This document shows, piece after piece, positions 8,340 to 18,237 of a stretch of 64,000 bases of DNA. Numbering within the stretch: position 1 is the first letter of the stretch; the number at the start of each line of letters is the position of its first letter. The position numbers and the translations under genes are program-made. The notes beneath the pieces were generated by a model, which saw only the letters and a list, made by a program, of their open reading frames with translations, searched no databases and had not been told where the DNA came from. The stretch comes from Akkermansia muciniphila (GTDB taxonomy: Bacteria > Verrucomicrobiota > Verrucomicrobiia > Verrucomicrobiales > Akkermansiaceae), in NCBI RefSeq assembly GCF_030848305.1, contig NZ_CP114598.1, positions 806,001 to 870,000 of the forward strand. Reading direction: 5' to 3'.

Positions 8340-8662
8340 TTCGGTAAGACCACTGCGGGGGAACGGCGTTCGGAACATCCTGTCATTTATTCATGCGGAA
8401 GTAACGCATGATGGCCGTTTGTAACAAAAAGTCCGGAGGGCGGCAACTCCATACGCTTTTTTCCAATCCATGCTCCCCTCCATTTACACGCACCTATCTA
8501 AAAAATATTTACCATATTTATAACAAAATCATTATATCGAATATGAAAAGATACTTCCGGAAAAATAAACCTTCGCCTCCGAATCTCCGCGCGGAGGCAG
8601 GATAGCGGCTTGACCGAAAGGCCTGAAACCGTCATGATACAAGGACATACAGGTTTTGTTTT

Positions 8663-9478
8663 ATGTCGTTTTACATTCAATCCGTTGAAATCGGCGGCCC
8701 TCGGCCGTTCTACCTTCTGGGCCCCTGCTCTCTGGAATGCGAATCCTTTGTATGGGAGATGGCCCGCTCCATCAAGGCCATCACGGAAAACCTGGATGTC
8801 CCGCTGATTTTCAAAGCTTCCTACGACAAGGCGAACCGCACTTCCGTCACCTCTTTTCGCGGTCCCGGCGTGCGGGAAGGCTGCCGCATTCTGTCGGAAA
8901 TCGGCAGGGAGCTGAAACTGCCCGTCGTTACGGATGTGCATACGGCCCAGGAAGCGGAAATTGCCGCCGAATACGTGGATCTGCTCCAGGTTCCCGCTTT
9001 TTTGTGCCGCCAGACGGATCTTCTGGAAGCCTGCGCCAAGAGCGGCCGGCCCGTGAATATCAAAAAAGGGCAGTTCCTGGCTCCGTGGGATACCGTGAAC
9101 ATCGGGGAAAAAATGCGCGCCTTCGGCTGTGACGAATTCATGATGTGCGAACGCGGCACCACCTTTGGTTATAACAATCTGGTGGTGGACATGCGCTCCC
9201 TGTACTGGATGAAACAGGAAGGCTTTCCCGTCGTATTCGACGCCACTCACGCAGTTCAGAAACCCGGGGGATTGGGAGGAACCACGGGAGGAGACAGCGA
9301 GCTGGCCCCCGTGCTGGCATCCGCCGCCATGGCGACGGGCAGCATTGACGGCGTGTTCATGGAGGTGCACAAAGACCCGTCCAAAGCGCTTTCCGACGGC
9401 CCCAACCAAATTCCTCTCCACCTGCTTGAAGGAGTGCTGAAACGCCTTCAGTCCATCCACCAGGCGGTTCAGTCATGA
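8663..9478 (+). CDS. kdsA: 3-deoxy-D-manno-octulosonate 8-phosphate synthase
   Basis: KdsA condenses phosphoenolpyruvate with arabinose 5-phosphate to KDO 8-phosphate, the first committed step to the LPS inner core. The 271-residue protein carries GPCSLE (Cys22), FKASYDKANR, GPGVREG, VVTDVHTAQEAE, NIKKGQFLAPWD, MMCERGTTFGYNNLVVDMR, FDATHAVQKPGG and GVFMEVHKDPSKALSDGPNQ. Cys22 in GPCSLE, where the E. coli enzyme has Asn, marks the metal-dependent class. It heads a tight run of LPS-export genes, and its stop overlaps the next start (ATGA). About 280 AT-rich bases separate it from the divergent chelatase-like gene and probably hold its promoter. Confidence 0.95.
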   Translation: MSFYIQSVEIGGPRPFYLLGPCSLECESFVWEMARSIKAITENLDVPLIFKASYDKANRTSVTSFRGPGVREGCRILSEIGRELKLPVVTDVHTAQEAEIAAEYVDLLQVPAFLCRQTDLLEACAKSGRPVNIKKGQFLAPWDTVNIGEKMRAFGCDEFMMCERGTTFGYNNLVVDMRSLYWMKQEGFPVVFDATHAVQKPGGLGGTTGGDSELAPVLASAAMATGSIDGVFMEVHKDPSKALSDGPNQIPLHLLEGVLKRLQSIHQAVQS

Positions 9479-9954
9479 TGAAATTATTGTCCACATGCTT
9501 TTTGACGGCCGCCCTGTACGGCACGGAGGCGCAAGCGGACACCAGCCTGCCTGCGGCCACGCCTTTTGCCGGCGTAGATAAAAAATTACCTATGCTGGAG
9601 CTTCTGCCCGTAGGCCAGGTACTCCCAAAAGTCAGCCTGTCACGATATGAAGGGCCGCGCCTTTCCATGCTGCTGACGGCTTCAAGCGTGACCGTGGCCG
9701 CCCCGCAGGAAATTGCCGCGAATATCCTGAACGTGTACTTGTACGGAAAAAACAACCAGACCTCCCACCTTTTCACGAAGGCCGCCTCTTATTTTCTGGA
9801 TAAAAAACTGGCCGTCTCCCATACGGAAACCACCCTCAGGGAAGAGAATCTTTCCGCCAAAGGGACCGGCCTTTACCTGAACACCAATATCAAGAGGGGC
9901 ATCATTCTGGGTCCCGTTCAAACCACCATCCGCATGGCTCAACGCAACAAGTAA
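9475..9954 (+). CDS. LptC-like secreted protein in LPS export operon
   Basis: This 159-residue protein has an N-terminal signal-like segment (LLSTCFLTAALYGTEAQA) and a C-terminal beta-rich stretch with LDKKLAVSHTETTLREENLSAKG, resembling the LptA/LptC jellyroll. Its place between kdsA and an OstA-like gene followed by lptB is where LptC is expected. LptC links the inner-membrane LptBFG complex to the periplasmic LptA bridge. Sequence support alone is weak, and the protein is shorter than typical LptC (about 190). Translation is probably coupled to kdsA through the ATGA overlap; the ATG at 9478 is an alternative start. Confidence 0.55.
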   Translation: MMKLLSTCFLTAALYGTEAQADTSLPAATPFAGVDKKLPMLELLPVGQVLPKVSLSRYEGPRLSMLLTASSVTVAAPQEIAANILNVYLYGKNNQTSHLFTKAASYFLDKKLAVSHTETTLREENLSAKGTGLYLNTNIKRGIILGPVQTTIRMAQRNK

Positions 9955-9966
9955 CCATTCCTTTTT

Positions 9967-10926
9967 ATGAAAAAACTTTCCTCCCTGCTGCTGGCCCTGG
10001 CCGGAAGCCTTGCCTGCAGCGGCGCCAACGGCGTTCCCTCCCACATTGTCCAGCCCCTGCCCAGGGAACTGGATCCCCGCCTGGAACAACCCCTCACCCC
10101 GCCTTCCCATATTGTACGCCCCCTGACGGCGGAAGAGACAGCCCGGAGGGAACGGGAACTGGCCCCTGTTCCGACCGCAGGCTTGAAGGAAGACGGGGAA
10201 AAGGCGATTCAAACATACAGCGCGCAGGAAAAAACTGTGGACGGGCGGATTCAGGAATTCCGCCAGCAGCATCAGGTTGCCGGAAATACCCCCGCCCCGG
10301 CTGCGGAAACTACTCCCTCTTCCGCAGCATCCGGCCCGGAGGAAGGCTTCCTGCAGGCCAATTCCCCAAAAGACCTGTACACCGTAGATTGTGACGGAGA
10401 CTTGTACTTCGATATGGAAGAAGGCGTTCTGGTGTTCATGAAAAATGTCCGGGTGCGCAACCCCGGCCTTTCCATGGATTGTGCGGATCATCTGAAAATT
10501 TATGCGGAATTCGTGCCGAAGAAACCGGGCGACAAAAAACCCTCCGACGTCAAGAAGGAAAAGGGGAAAGAGGAAAATCAGACTCAGGTGGCTCTCCCCA
10601 ACGGAGGCAATTTCGACTACAATTCCATTAAAACGGTTGCGGCTTCCGGAAATGTGAAAGCCAGTTACACCAACAAACAGGGAGAAACAAGCAACGCCCA
10701 GGCTGAAAAAATCACCTACAACGCCAAAACCGGAGAAATCATCCTGACGGGTGCCCCGGTCATCGTCACTCCGGACGTCATCGTGAAAAATCCGAACAAG
10801 GATGCTTTCATTCGGGTGTATTCCAACGGAAACATGTACGGCAGTCGCGGAACCAAGACTACGTTCCGCCACGTAGACAAAAAACTTTCCGACCGGGAAA
10901 ACCAGAAAACCAGCCGCAAACCGTGA
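9967..10926 (+). CDS. lptA: OstA/LptA-like LPS transport protein with extended N-terminus
   Basis: The 319-residue protein has a signal peptide (about residues 1-22), a Pro/Glu-rich N-terminal extension of roughly 110 residues and then an OstA-like beta-jellyroll (YTVDCDGDLYFDMEEG, VFMKNVRVRNPGLSMDCADHL, TVAASGNVKASY, AQAEKITYNAKTGEIILTGAPVI). LptA forms the periplasmic filament that carries LPS to the outer membrane. The N-terminal extension contains a tandem motif, PSHIVQPL then PSHIVRPL, about 22 residues apart, not expected in LptA. A charged Lys-rich insert (PKKPGDKKPSDVKKEKGKE) sits inside the jellyroll. The stop overlaps the GTG start of lptB. Confidence 0.72.
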   Translation: MKKLSSLLLALAGSLACSGANGVPSHIVQPLPRELDPRLEQPLTPPSHIVRPLTAEETARRERELAPVPTAGLKEDGEKAIQTYSAQEKTVDGRIQEFRQQHQVAGNTPAPAAETTPSSAASGPEEGFLQANSPKDLYTVDCDGDLYFDMEEGVLVFMKNVRVRNPGLSMDCADHLKIYAEFVPKKPGDKKPSDVKKEKGKEENQTQVALPNGGNFDYNSIKTVAASGNVKASYTNKQGETSNAQAEKITYNAKTGEIILTGAPVIVTPDVIVKNPNKDAFIRVYSNGNMYGSRGTKTTFRHVDKKLSDRENQKTSRKP

Positions 10927-11669
10927 GTTCGTTCCACTCTTCTCCTTTGCTAAGCGCCGAAGGCATCTGCAAAACCTACAAAACGCGGACCGTTGTGGAC
11001 CAGGTCAGCCTGAAGGTAGGCCATGGCGAAATTGTGGGCCTGCTGGGACCGAACGGCGCCGGAAAAACCACTTCCTTTTACATGGTAGCGGGTCTCGTAC
11101 GCCCGGATGAAGGCCGCGTGATTTTTGCGAACGAAGATATTACGGAATTGCCGATGAACCTGCGAGCCAGGCGCGGCATGGGTTATCTGCCGCAGGAAGA
11201 ATCTATTTTCCGTAAGCTTTCCGTGGAGGATAATCTTCTGGCCATTCTTCAGACCCGCAAAGACATGACTTCCCGCCAGCAAAAGGACCGCGCCGTAGAG
11301 CTGATGGACCGCTTCGGCATCACCAAGCTGCGCCGCTCCATGGCCATCCAGCTTTCCGGCGGCGAAAAGAGAAGGCTGACCATCGCCCGTGCCCTGGCTA
11401 CCAGCCCCAAACTGCTGATGCTGGACGAACCGTTCAGCGGCGTGGATCCCATCGCCGTTTCAGACATTCAGAAAATCGTTATGGAACTGCGCGATACGGA
11501 CGGCCTTTCCATCCTGATTACGGACCATAATGTGCGGGAAACCCTCCACATCGTGGACCGCGCCTACATTTTGTTTGAAGGGAAGGTGATCAAGCACGGT
11601 ACTTCCGAGGAAATCGCCAACGACCCCATCGCCCGCAAGCAGTATCTGGGCGACCAGTTCCGCATGTAA
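10923..11669 (+). CDS. lptB: LPS export ABC transporter ATP-binding protein LptB
   Basis: LptB powers extraction of LPS from the inner membrane with LptF/LptG. The 248-residue ATPase has Walker [10 protein letters not shown] (42-50), the LptB-type Q-loop region [20 protein letters not shown], signature [15 protein letters not shown], Walker [14 protein letters not shown] and switch His [10 protein letters not shown]. The [12 protein letters not shown] and C-terminal FRM endings are typical of LptB. Translation starts at a GTG that overlaps the stop of the upstream gene, so coupling is likely. LptF and LptG are not in the window. Confidence 0.93.
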   Translation: MSSFHSSPLLSAEGICKTYKTRTVVDQVSLKVGHGEIVGLLGPNGAGKTTSFYMVAGLVRPDEGRVIFANEDITELPMNLRARRGMGYLPQEESIFRKLSVEDNLLAILQTRKDMTSRQQKDRAVELMDRFGITKLRRSMAIQLSGGEKRRLTIARALATSPKLLMLDEPFSGVDPIAVSDIQKIVMELRDTDGLSILITDHNVRETLHIVDRAYILFEGKVIKHGTSEEIANDPIARKQYLGDQFRM

Positions 11670-11689
11670 CTTTATTTTCCGTCTTTCCC

Positions 11690-12574
11690 ATGTCCTCCCC
11701 GCAGAATACGATCGCCCTGGTTTTCGACTACGACCAGACCTTGAGTCCCTTCTACATGCAGGATCAGGCCATCTTCCCGGAATTCGGCATTTCTCCGCAG
11801 GAATTCTGGACCAGGTGCAACGCCACCGGAGAAAGAGAAGGCTGGGACGGAGAACTGATTTATATGAAAAGCCTGCTGGACGCCCTTTCCCTGGACCGCG
11901 TCAGCAACGCCCGGCTTACCCAGCTTGGAGAGCGCCTCACCTTTTACCCCGGTTTGCCGGACTTTTTTAACGCGTTCCCGTCCATGACCCTCTCCTCCCT
12001 TCATACGGATCTGGGCATCAGCATTGAATACTATATCATCTCCTCCGGTTTGAAAGCCCTGATTGACGGTTCCGCCCTGCGCCCTTATTTCAAGGCCGTA
12101 TTCGGATGCGAATTCAGCGAGGAGAACGGCTACATCAATTTTCCCAAGAGAGTCATTTCCCACACCACGAAAACCCAGTACCTTTTCCGCATCAACAAGG
12201 GAATGCTGGATTACGACCAGGACGTAAACGACCACATGCCGGAAGACATGCGCCCCATTCCTTTCGCCAACATGATTTACATCGGCGACGGCCCTACGGA
12301 CGTTCCCTGCTTCACCGTCATGCGCCGGAACGGAGGCCACGCCGTAGCCGTATATAATCCGGAAGATGAAACCGGCCGCAGTTTCCGCAAATGCTATAAC
12401 CTGGCCTCCAATTCCGACCGCGTGAATTTCATCGCCCCGGCGGATTACACGCCCGGCAGCCATCTCACCCGCCTGCTGTCCGGCATGGTCACGGATATCG
12501 CCAACGGCATTGTGCGCCGCCGGGACCGGGCTCTGGCGGATTCCTGTATTGCGGCTCCTTCCTTTTCCAAATAA
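11690..12574 (+). CDS. HAD-superfamily phosphatase (phosphoserine-phosphatase-like)
   Basis: The 294-residue protein has HAD motif I as FDYDQTL (nucleophile Asp followed two residues later by the acid Asp), a helical cap, motif II/III candidates (YIISSGL) and motif [12 protein letters not shown]. It belongs to the phosphoserine phosphatase-like branch, but the substrate cannot be read from sequence. It starts 20 bases after lptB and ends 25 bases before mpl on the same strand, so it may be transcribed with envelope genes. A role in dephosphorylating a sugar or amino-acid phosphate is possible. KdsC was considered, but the size and motif spacing do not fit. Confidence 0.8.
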   Translation: MSSPQNTIALVFDYDQTLSPFYMQDQAIFPEFGISPQEFWTRCNATGEREGWDGELIYMKSLLDALSLDRVSNARLTQLGERLTFYPGLPDFFNAFPSMTLSSLHTDLGISIEYYIISSGLKALIDGSALRPYFKAVFGCEFSEENGYINFPKRVISHTTKTQYLFRINKGMLDYDQDVNDHMPEDMRPIPFANMIYIGDGPTDVPCFTVMRRNGGHAVAVYNPEDETGRSFRKCYNLASNSDRVNFIAPADYTPGSHLTRLLSGMVTDIANGIVRRRDRALADSCIAAPSFSK

Positions 12575-12599
12575 AACCCGCTCCATTCCTCTCCCCGTC

Positions 12600-13982
12600 A
12601 TGAACAGCCATTTCCACTTTCTCGGCATCTGCGGCACCGCCATGGGCGCGGTAGCCGCCGCCATGGCCCGCCGCGGCTTTACCGTCACCGGTTCCGACGC
12701 CAACGTCTATCCCCCCATGTCCACTTTTCTGGAGGAGGAAGGCATCACCCTGTTTGAAGGCTACAAGGCTTCCAACATCCCGCCGGATGCGGACGTCATC
12801 GTCATCGGTAATGCCATGAGCCGCGGCAATGAGGAGGTGGAAGCCGTGCTCCAACGGCGCCTGCGTTACCTTTCCCTCCCGGAGACGATGAAGGAATACT
12901 TCCTGCGCGGCAAGCGCAACTATGTGGTAACAGGCACCCACGGAAAAACCACCACCACATCCATGCTGGCGTGGCTGATGGAGGATTCCGGGCTGAACCC
13001 CAGCTTCATGATTGGCGGCATTGCCCGCAATCTCGGACGCGGGGGCCGTTTTACGGATTCCGATTTTTCCGTACTGGAGGGGGACGAGTACGACACGGCG
13101 TTTTTCGACAAACGTTCCAAATTCCTGCACTACCTCCCGGAACTGGTGGTCATCAACAACATTGAATTTGATCACGCGGATATTTACAATTCCCTGGAGG
13201 AAATCAAATTGAGTTTCCGTCGGCTGACCCAGATCATCCCCCGCAACGGCCTGGCCCTGGTCAACGCGGACGATCCCAACTGCCTGGACGTGGTTAAGGG
13301 GGCCCCGTGCCCCGTCAAGACGGTGGGCTTTTCCGACTCTTCCAACATCCGTATCCTGGATGTGGAGACCTCCACGGACGGCAGCCATTTCACACTGGAA
13401 GGAACCCGGTACTACGTACCGATGATTGGAGAGTTCAACATCCACAACGCCGCCATGGCAATTGCAGCCGCACAATTTGCGGGACTGAACGTCAAGCAGC
13501 TGGCGGATTCCATGAGCCGCTTTGAAGGCGTGGCCCGCCGCCAGGAAGTCAAGGGGGTGGTCAACGGCATTTCCGTAGTGGACGACTTCGCCCACCACCC
13601 AACAGCCATCAAACAGGCAATCCTGGGCCTGCGCCAGCGCTATCCGGAATCACGCATCTGGGCCATTTTCGAACCGCGCTCCAACACCACACGCAGAAAT
13701 ATCTTCCAGAATGAACTGGCGTTGTCCCTCGCTACGGCGGATTTCCCTGTGGTAGCCGCCGTGGATCATCCGGACAAGGTAGCTCTGGAGGAACGCCTGG
13801 ACCTCACCAAACTTTCCAACGACCTTTCCGCGCTGGGCAAGGACGCTCTGATTGGCGGCCATGCCCAGGAAATCGTCTCTGCCGTCTGCAAGAAAGCCCA
13901 GCCGGGAGACGTTATTCTGGTAATGAGCAACGGCGGTTTTGAAGGCATTCACGCCAAATTGCTGGAAGCACTGAACGCCTGA
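12600..13982 (+). CDS. mpl: UDP-N-acetylmuramate:L-alanyl-gamma-D-glutamyl-meso-DAP ligase (murein recycling)
   Basis: Mpl attaches the recycled tripeptide L-Ala-D-Glu-meso-DAP to UDP-MurNAc, bypassing MurC/D/E. The 460-residue product has the Rossmann-like start FLGICGTAMGAVAAAMARRG, the ATP P-loop GTHGKTTTT from residue 112, the carbamylated-Lys-type region of Mur ligases (EGDEYDTAFFDKRSKFLHY, characteristic of Mpl), NNIEFDHADIY, FNIHNAAMAIAAA and VVDDFAHHPTAIK. The Asp-Glu-Tyr-Asp-Ala/Thr-Phe-Phe pattern separates it from MurC. The ATG at 12600 gives the conserved N-terminus; upstream in-frame codons overlap the previous gene. It pairs functionally with lysA at 57 kb in DAP metabolism. Confidence 0.93.
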   Translation: MNSHFHFLGICGTAMGAVAAAMARRGFTVTGSDANVYPPMSTFLEEEGITLFEGYKASNIPPDADVIVIGNAMSRGNEEVEAVLQRRLRYLSLPETMKEYFLRGKRNYVVTGTHGKTTTTSMLAWLMEDSGLNPSFMIGGIARNLGRGGRFTDSDFSVLEGDEYDTAFFDKRSKFLHYLPELVVINNIEFDHADIYNSLEEIKLSFRRLTQIIPRNGLALVNADDPNCLDVVKGAPCPVKTVGFSDSSNIRILDVETSTDGSHFTLEGTRYYVPMIGEFNIHNAAMAIAAAQFAGLNVKQLADSMSRFEGVARRQEVKGVVNGISVVDDFAHHPTAIKQAILGLRQRYPESRIWAIFEPRSNTTRRNIFQNELALSLATADFPVVAAVDHPDKVALEERLDLTKLSNDLSALGKDALIGGHAQEIVSAVCKKAQPGDVILVMSNGGFEGIHAKLLEALNA

Positions 13983-14006
13983 CCCTTCTTCATACATCCA
14001 CTTCCA

Positions 14007-15326
14007 ATGAAAAACGCATCCACCATCACCGCCTTCATCATCAGCTTCCTGGTCGTAGGCAGCCTGGCCCTGGTTTTCCTGTTCCTTGACAATAAGGAAG
14101 AGGAACCCGCCGCCGCTGAACCGGCGGCGCAAACGGAAGTGCCGGCACGCCAGACGGTAACGCCCCAACCCACCGTCGACCCGCTTACCAAGGAAGATAT
14201 CAGCCGGCAGACGGCTACGCCGCCCTCCCTGATCAATCTCAGCTCCCCCCAGACACTGGCGCAGGCAATTGCCAAAGTCATTCAGGACCGGGATGAGGAC
14301 ATCCTGAAATCCCTGGAAATCCAGCAGGCCGTGACGGAGAACCAGAGCCGCCTCATCCGGGAGCTCATGGCAGCCCGCCATGTACGCCTTTCCTCCCCCG
14401 GCATCACCAGCATCGGCGCGAATAACCAGGGAGCCAATCCCACAGCCAGATACACGCTCAATTTCAGCAGCGGCGCGCGCGGCTATCTGGATATGAAGCG
14501 CAATGACAAGCAACAGTGGGCGCTGGATACCCTCACTCTGCCCAGCAAGCAGGATCTGGCCAAGGACAAGGCCGCCCCCATGGCGATGAACGACCCCATG
14601 GGCGTCGTCAGCTCCTTCATGGATGCCGTCGCCAAGGCGGATTTCCGCGGGGCGCGGAAGTTCGTGGACGGGGCCAAGGTGCAGGATGCCACGGTAGCCG
14701 GGCTGTGCATTCTGTTTGAGGAAGGAGCTTTCCGCCTCCGGGAAGACGCTCCCATCAAAACAGCTTACGAAGCGCCCACCAACGCGGGGTTCTTCGTTCA
14801 TCTTCAGGACGCCCAGGGCAGGAAAGCCGGCAATGTGGGTCTGACCGTGGCTAAAACGGACGGACAATGGCTGGTTGCGGAAGCTTCTCTGGACAGCATG
14901 CTGGAAGCCTATACGAAACGGCAGGGAGCCGGGGACGACATCTTCATCCCTATTGTAAAAAATCCCCAGGGCGGCGATTCCCTGGCCCTGTTCTTCGGCT
15001 TCAATGAAGATACCCTTTCCAAACGTTCCGAACGCCAGCTTCAAATCGTAGCGGAAGCGATCAAGATGGACGGCGGCAAAAAGCTGGAAATCAGCGGCCA
15101 CACGGATGACGTGGGGAGCGAACGCTACAACCAGGGACTCTCCGAACGCCGCGCGGCCGCCGTGAAAGCCCAGCTCGTCCAGTTCGGCGTTCCTGCGGAA
15201 AGAATCGTCACCAGGGGATTCGGCAAATCACAACCACGCCGGACCTATTCCCCCACGGCAGATGAAGGAACAAGGGATGAAGTCCGCAAGGAAAACCGCC
15301 GTGCGGAAATGTACCTGGACTTTTAA
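14007..15326 (+). CDS. OmpA-domain protein with N-terminal membrane anchor
   Basis: The 439-residue protein begins with one uncleaved-looking transmembrane segment (ITAFIISFLVVGSLALVFLFL, about 7-27), a Pro/Ala/Glu linker, a middle region of unknown fold, and a C-terminal OmpA/MotB domain (about residues 325-439) with FGFNEDTLSKRSERQL, ISGHTDDVGSERYNQGLSERRA and VTRGFGKSQP. The Asp and Arg residues of HTDDVGS...LSERRA are those that bind DAP in peptidoglycan. It probably links the inner membrane to murein, as in MotB- or YiaD-like proteins, with no lipoprotein Cys. It follows mpl by 24 bases. The middle domain is unrecognised. Confidence 0.82.
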   Translation: MKNASTITAFIISFLVVGSLALVFLFLDNKEEEPAAAEPAAQTEVPARQTVTPQPTVDPLTKEDISRQTATPPSLINLSSPQTLAQAIAKVIQDRDEDILKSLEIQQAVTENQSRLIRELMAARHVRLSSPGITSIGANNQGANPTARYTLNFSSGARGYLDMKRNDKQQWALDTLTLPSKQDLAKDKAAPMAMNDPMGVVSSFMDAVAKADFRGARKFVDGAKVQDATVAGLCILFEEGAFRLREDAPIKTAYEAPTNAGFFVHLQDAQGRKAGNVGLTVAKTDGQWLVAEASLDSMLEAYTKRQGAGDDIFIPIVKNPQGGDSLALFFGFNEDTLSKRSERQLQIVAEAIKMDGGKKLEISGHTDDVGSERYNQGLSERRAAAVKAQLVQFGVPAERIVTRGFGKSQPRRTYSPTADEGTRDEVRKENRRAEMYLDF

Positions 15327-15410
15327 AAAAGTAATCAAAAAGCGGAGAAGGGAGGAAGCCCCTTCCACCTTCTCTATTAACTGTTTCCCGTCAATTATCA
15401 ACTAACCCTC

Positions 15411-17420
15411 ATGGCTCGCCGATACGTCATCAGGCAGGATGCCGAGCCGGTCGCCCCCGTCTCCGGGATCGACTACCGTACGGCCCTCAACGAGGAACAG
15501 TACGCCGCCGTTTCTTCAGAACCGGGGCCGGCTCTTGTCATCGCAGGAGCCGGATCGGGAAAAACGCGCACGCTGACCTATCGCGTGGCCTGGCTTCTGG
15601 ATCACGGTACGGACCCATGGAACATTCTGCTGCTCACCTTCACCAACAAGGCGGCGCGGGAAATGACGGAACGGGTGCGTTCCCTGATTCCCCTGGACTT
15701 GTCCCGCCTGTGGAGCGGCACGTTCCATTCCATTGCCAACCGCATCCTGCGCCAGCACGCGGAATACCTGGGATATACCCCGGCTTTCACGATCATGGAC
15801 TCCGACGACCGCAAGTCCATGATCAAAAGCGTGGTCAAGTCCCTCAAGCTGGATGAAAAATCCGCCCGCTTCCCCAAGCCGGAAGTCCTTTCCTCCCTGT
15901 TCAGTCTGGCAGACAATGAGGGAGCCAACATCCGGGAAACGCTGGAAAACGCCTATCCCTACCTTTCCAGCCATCTGGACGCCATCCTGGAGGTGCATGG
16001 CCAATACGTAGCCCGCAAGCAGGAAACCAACAGCATGGATTTTGACGACCTGCTTCTCAACGTCGTAAGGCTCTTTCAGGAACAGGAGCACCTGCGCGCC
16101 CTGTACGGCTCCCGCTTCCGGCATATCCTGGTGGATGAATACCAGGACACCAATTACCTCCAGAGCCGCCTCATCGACATGCTGGCCCGGGAACACGGCC
16201 AGCTGATGGTGGTGGGAGACGATGCCCAGAGCATCTACTCCTGGCGCGGCGCGGACATGGAAAACATTCTCAGCTTTACTACCCGCTATCCGGCGGCAAA
16301 GACTTTCAAGATAGAAACCAATTACCGCAGCGTGCCGGAGATCCTGGAGCTTTCCAACGCGGCTATCGCCGCCAACGAAGTTCAAATTGAAAAGCAGCTC
16401 CGCTCCGTGCGCCCCACCGGGGAAATGCCTCCCGCCCTCGTCCCGCTCAATGACGACCGGATGCAGGCCAAATTTGTCGTCCAGCGCATCAGGGACCTTA
16501 TTGAAGAAGGCACGGACCCCAGTGAAATAGCCGTGCTTTATCGCGCCCATTTCCACAGCATGGAATTGCAAATGGAACTGACCCGCGGAGAAATACCTTT
16601 CCGCATCACCAGCGGCATCAGGTTTTTCGAACAGGCCCATATTAAAGACGTGGTGGCATTCATGCGTTTTGTGGTCAATCCCAGGGACGAACTTTCCTTC
16701 CGCCGCATGGCGATGCTGCTGCCCGGCATCGGCCCCGGCATGGCCCAGAAACTTTGGATGCGCTGGACCGCCTGCCCGGAAAGCCGGCAGGAAACCCCTC
16801 CGGAATCCTTTTCCGCCCTGATGCTGGATTTTCCGGTCCCCGCCAAATCCAGAACGGCCTGGACGCAGCTCTGCTACACCCTGGATGAACTGGCCCCCGC
16901 CGGAAAACTGGCCGGGCCTGCCTCCATGCTCCTTTCCATCAATGAGGCCGTGTATGACGAGTACATGCAGGCCGCTTTTGACAATTACGACCAGCGCAGG
17001 CAGGACCTTCTGCATCTGGCCGGATTTTCCGAACGCTTTGAATCCACGGAGGATTTTCTCTCCCAGCTTTCCCTTCTGGGCAACACGGATGATGAAAGCG
17101 CCGCAGCGGACCTCTCCGGAGGCGCCGTCACCCTGTCCACCATCCACCAGGCCAAGGGACTGGAATGGTCTGTCGTTTTTCTGATCGGCCTGTGCGACGG
17201 CATGTTTCCACACCAGCGGGTAATTGACGACGGGGACCTGTCCGGGCTGGAAGAGGAACGCCGCCTCTTTTACGTAGGAATTACCCGCGCCAAGGATCAG
17301 CTTTACCTGACCTACCCCCGTTGGAACTGCCGCGCCCAGGGAGGAACCTTCATGCAAATGCCCTCCCGCTTTCTGGATGAATTTCCAGCCGGCCTGGTGG
17401 AGGAATGGGAGGTGGAATAA
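15411..17420 (+). CDS. UvrD/PcrA/Rep-family superfamily 1 DNA helicase
   Basis: This 669-residue ATP-dependent 3'-5' DNA helicase has motif I AGAGSGKT (45-52), motif Ia LLLTFTNKAAREMTERV, motif II LVDEYQDTN, motif III GDDAQSIYSWRGAD, motif IV FKIETNYRS, motif V VTLSTIHQAKGLEW and motif VI RRLFYVGITRAKDQLYLTYP. It would act in replication restart or repair. It is a little shorter than E. coli UvrD (720), consistent with a missing C-terminal tail. I cannot assign PcrA, Rep or UvrD specifically. An 84-base gap with a weak GC-poor hairpin separates it from the OmpA-domain gene. Confidence 0.92.
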   Translation: MARRYVIRQDAEPVAPVSGIDYRTALNEEQYAAVSSEPGPALVIAGAGSGKTRTLTYRVAWLLDHGTDPWNILLLTFTNKAAREMTERVRSLIPLDLSRLWSGTFHSIANRILRQHAEYLGYTPAFTIMDSDDRKSMIKSVVKSLKLDEKSARFPKPEVLSSLFSLADNEGANIRETLENAYPYLSSHLDAILEVHGQYVARKQETNSMDFDDLLLNVVRLFQEQEHLRALYGSRFRHILVDEYQDTNYLQSRLIDMLAREHGQLMVVGDDAQSIYSWRGADMENILSFTTRYPAAKTFKIETNYRSVPEILELSNAAIAANEVQIEKQLRSVRPTGEMPPALVPLNDDRMQAKFVVQRIRDLIEEGTDPSEIAVLYRAHFHSMELQMELTRGEIPFRITSGIRFFEQAHIKDVVAFMRFVVNPRDELSFRRMAMLLPGIGPGMAQKLWMRWTACPESRQETPPESFSALMLDFPVPAKSRTAWTQLCYTLDELAPAGKLAGPASMLLSINEAVYDEYMQAAFDNYDQRRQDLLHLAGFSERFESTEDFLSQLSLLGNTDDESAAADLSGGAVTLSTIHQAKGLEWSVVFLIGLCDGMFPHQRVIDDGDLSGLEEERRLFYVGITRAKDQLYLTYPRWNCRAQGGTFMQMPSRFLDEFPAGLVEEWEVE

Positions 17421-18237
17421 TCCTGCTCTCTTCTCCCTGGCCATATCCGGGAAACGCCGGACTCTCCGTCTTCTTCCGGCGGGCCGGGAACACGCGGCGC
17501 GAAGCCTCCGAAAAGTTCTCCTTCCACCCACTTGAATTCTTACGCCTACCCCTCATCCGGGGATGTTTCCTCCTTTCCCGTAAAAAGGAATTCCCCGGTG
17601 GCCCCGCCATATTCCGAACACCCTGACGCCGCGGCTCTTACCGCCATACCCGGCAAAGCCCATAGGGGAAGGTCTCTTCCGGCTGGAATTCCCCGCCCGC
17701 ATATGCGGGCCGCTTCAAAAAACAGCCTGGCCAGATTTTTATTCGCAGGGCTTCACAAGCCGCTCTCTTCATCCGGGAGATGCCCTGGCCTCCATCCTTC
17801 CCGGATTTCCTAATTAATTATATAATCTATTAGAAACAACGTATTTACCTGTCCGGCCAGCGTTGAATACGTCTCTTCCTATGGAACCGTTACCTCAGCT
17901 CCTCCTGCGCCGGCGGGAAAACGTTGCGACCGGACCATGTTAACATATTATAACAATTTTATTATCAATGGAAACAGATTAATCTTTCCAGTAAAAATGA
18001 ATTGACCTGAATGTTCTTGAAATTCCTTTCCGGCCCAAGACCGCAGAATCCTGTCATGATTGAACCCTTTGAATAATAATCATAAGCAATTCATAACGAG
18101 CCATTTTAATTATTATTCTCATTAAAATTTCTCATGTCATCCCGGTGAACAGCTCGGAATGGGAATCATCTAAAACCTCGGGCGCCGTGATTGTCACGAA
18201 CGCATAACCACCTAATCATTAAACAAATAAAAAAAGC
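17421..18237. other. Long AT-rich intergenic region upstream of autotransporter
   Basis: No convincing gene lies in these 817 bases; the few short frames have no domain and a biased composition. The right half is strikingly AT-rich. It holds a perfect 16-bp palindrome (GCCCGCATATGCGGGC, 17695-17710) and a 10-bp inverted repeat GAATAATAAT / ATTATTATTC at 18071-18080 and 18109-18118. The autotransporter promoter should be here, but I could not identify a good -35/-10 pair. Confidence 0.5.

Noticed and set aside
11672-12703. Long minus-strand open frames opposite the HAD phosphatase, mpl, OmpA-domain and helicase genes (11.7-17.5 kb)
   Set aside because: Each mirrors a well-supported gene and shows low-complexity Gly/His-rich translation without domains.
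17405-17813. Short plus-strand frames after the helicase gene
   Set aside because: They overlap each other and the helicase end, are Pro/Ser/Arg-rich by composition, and have no domain.
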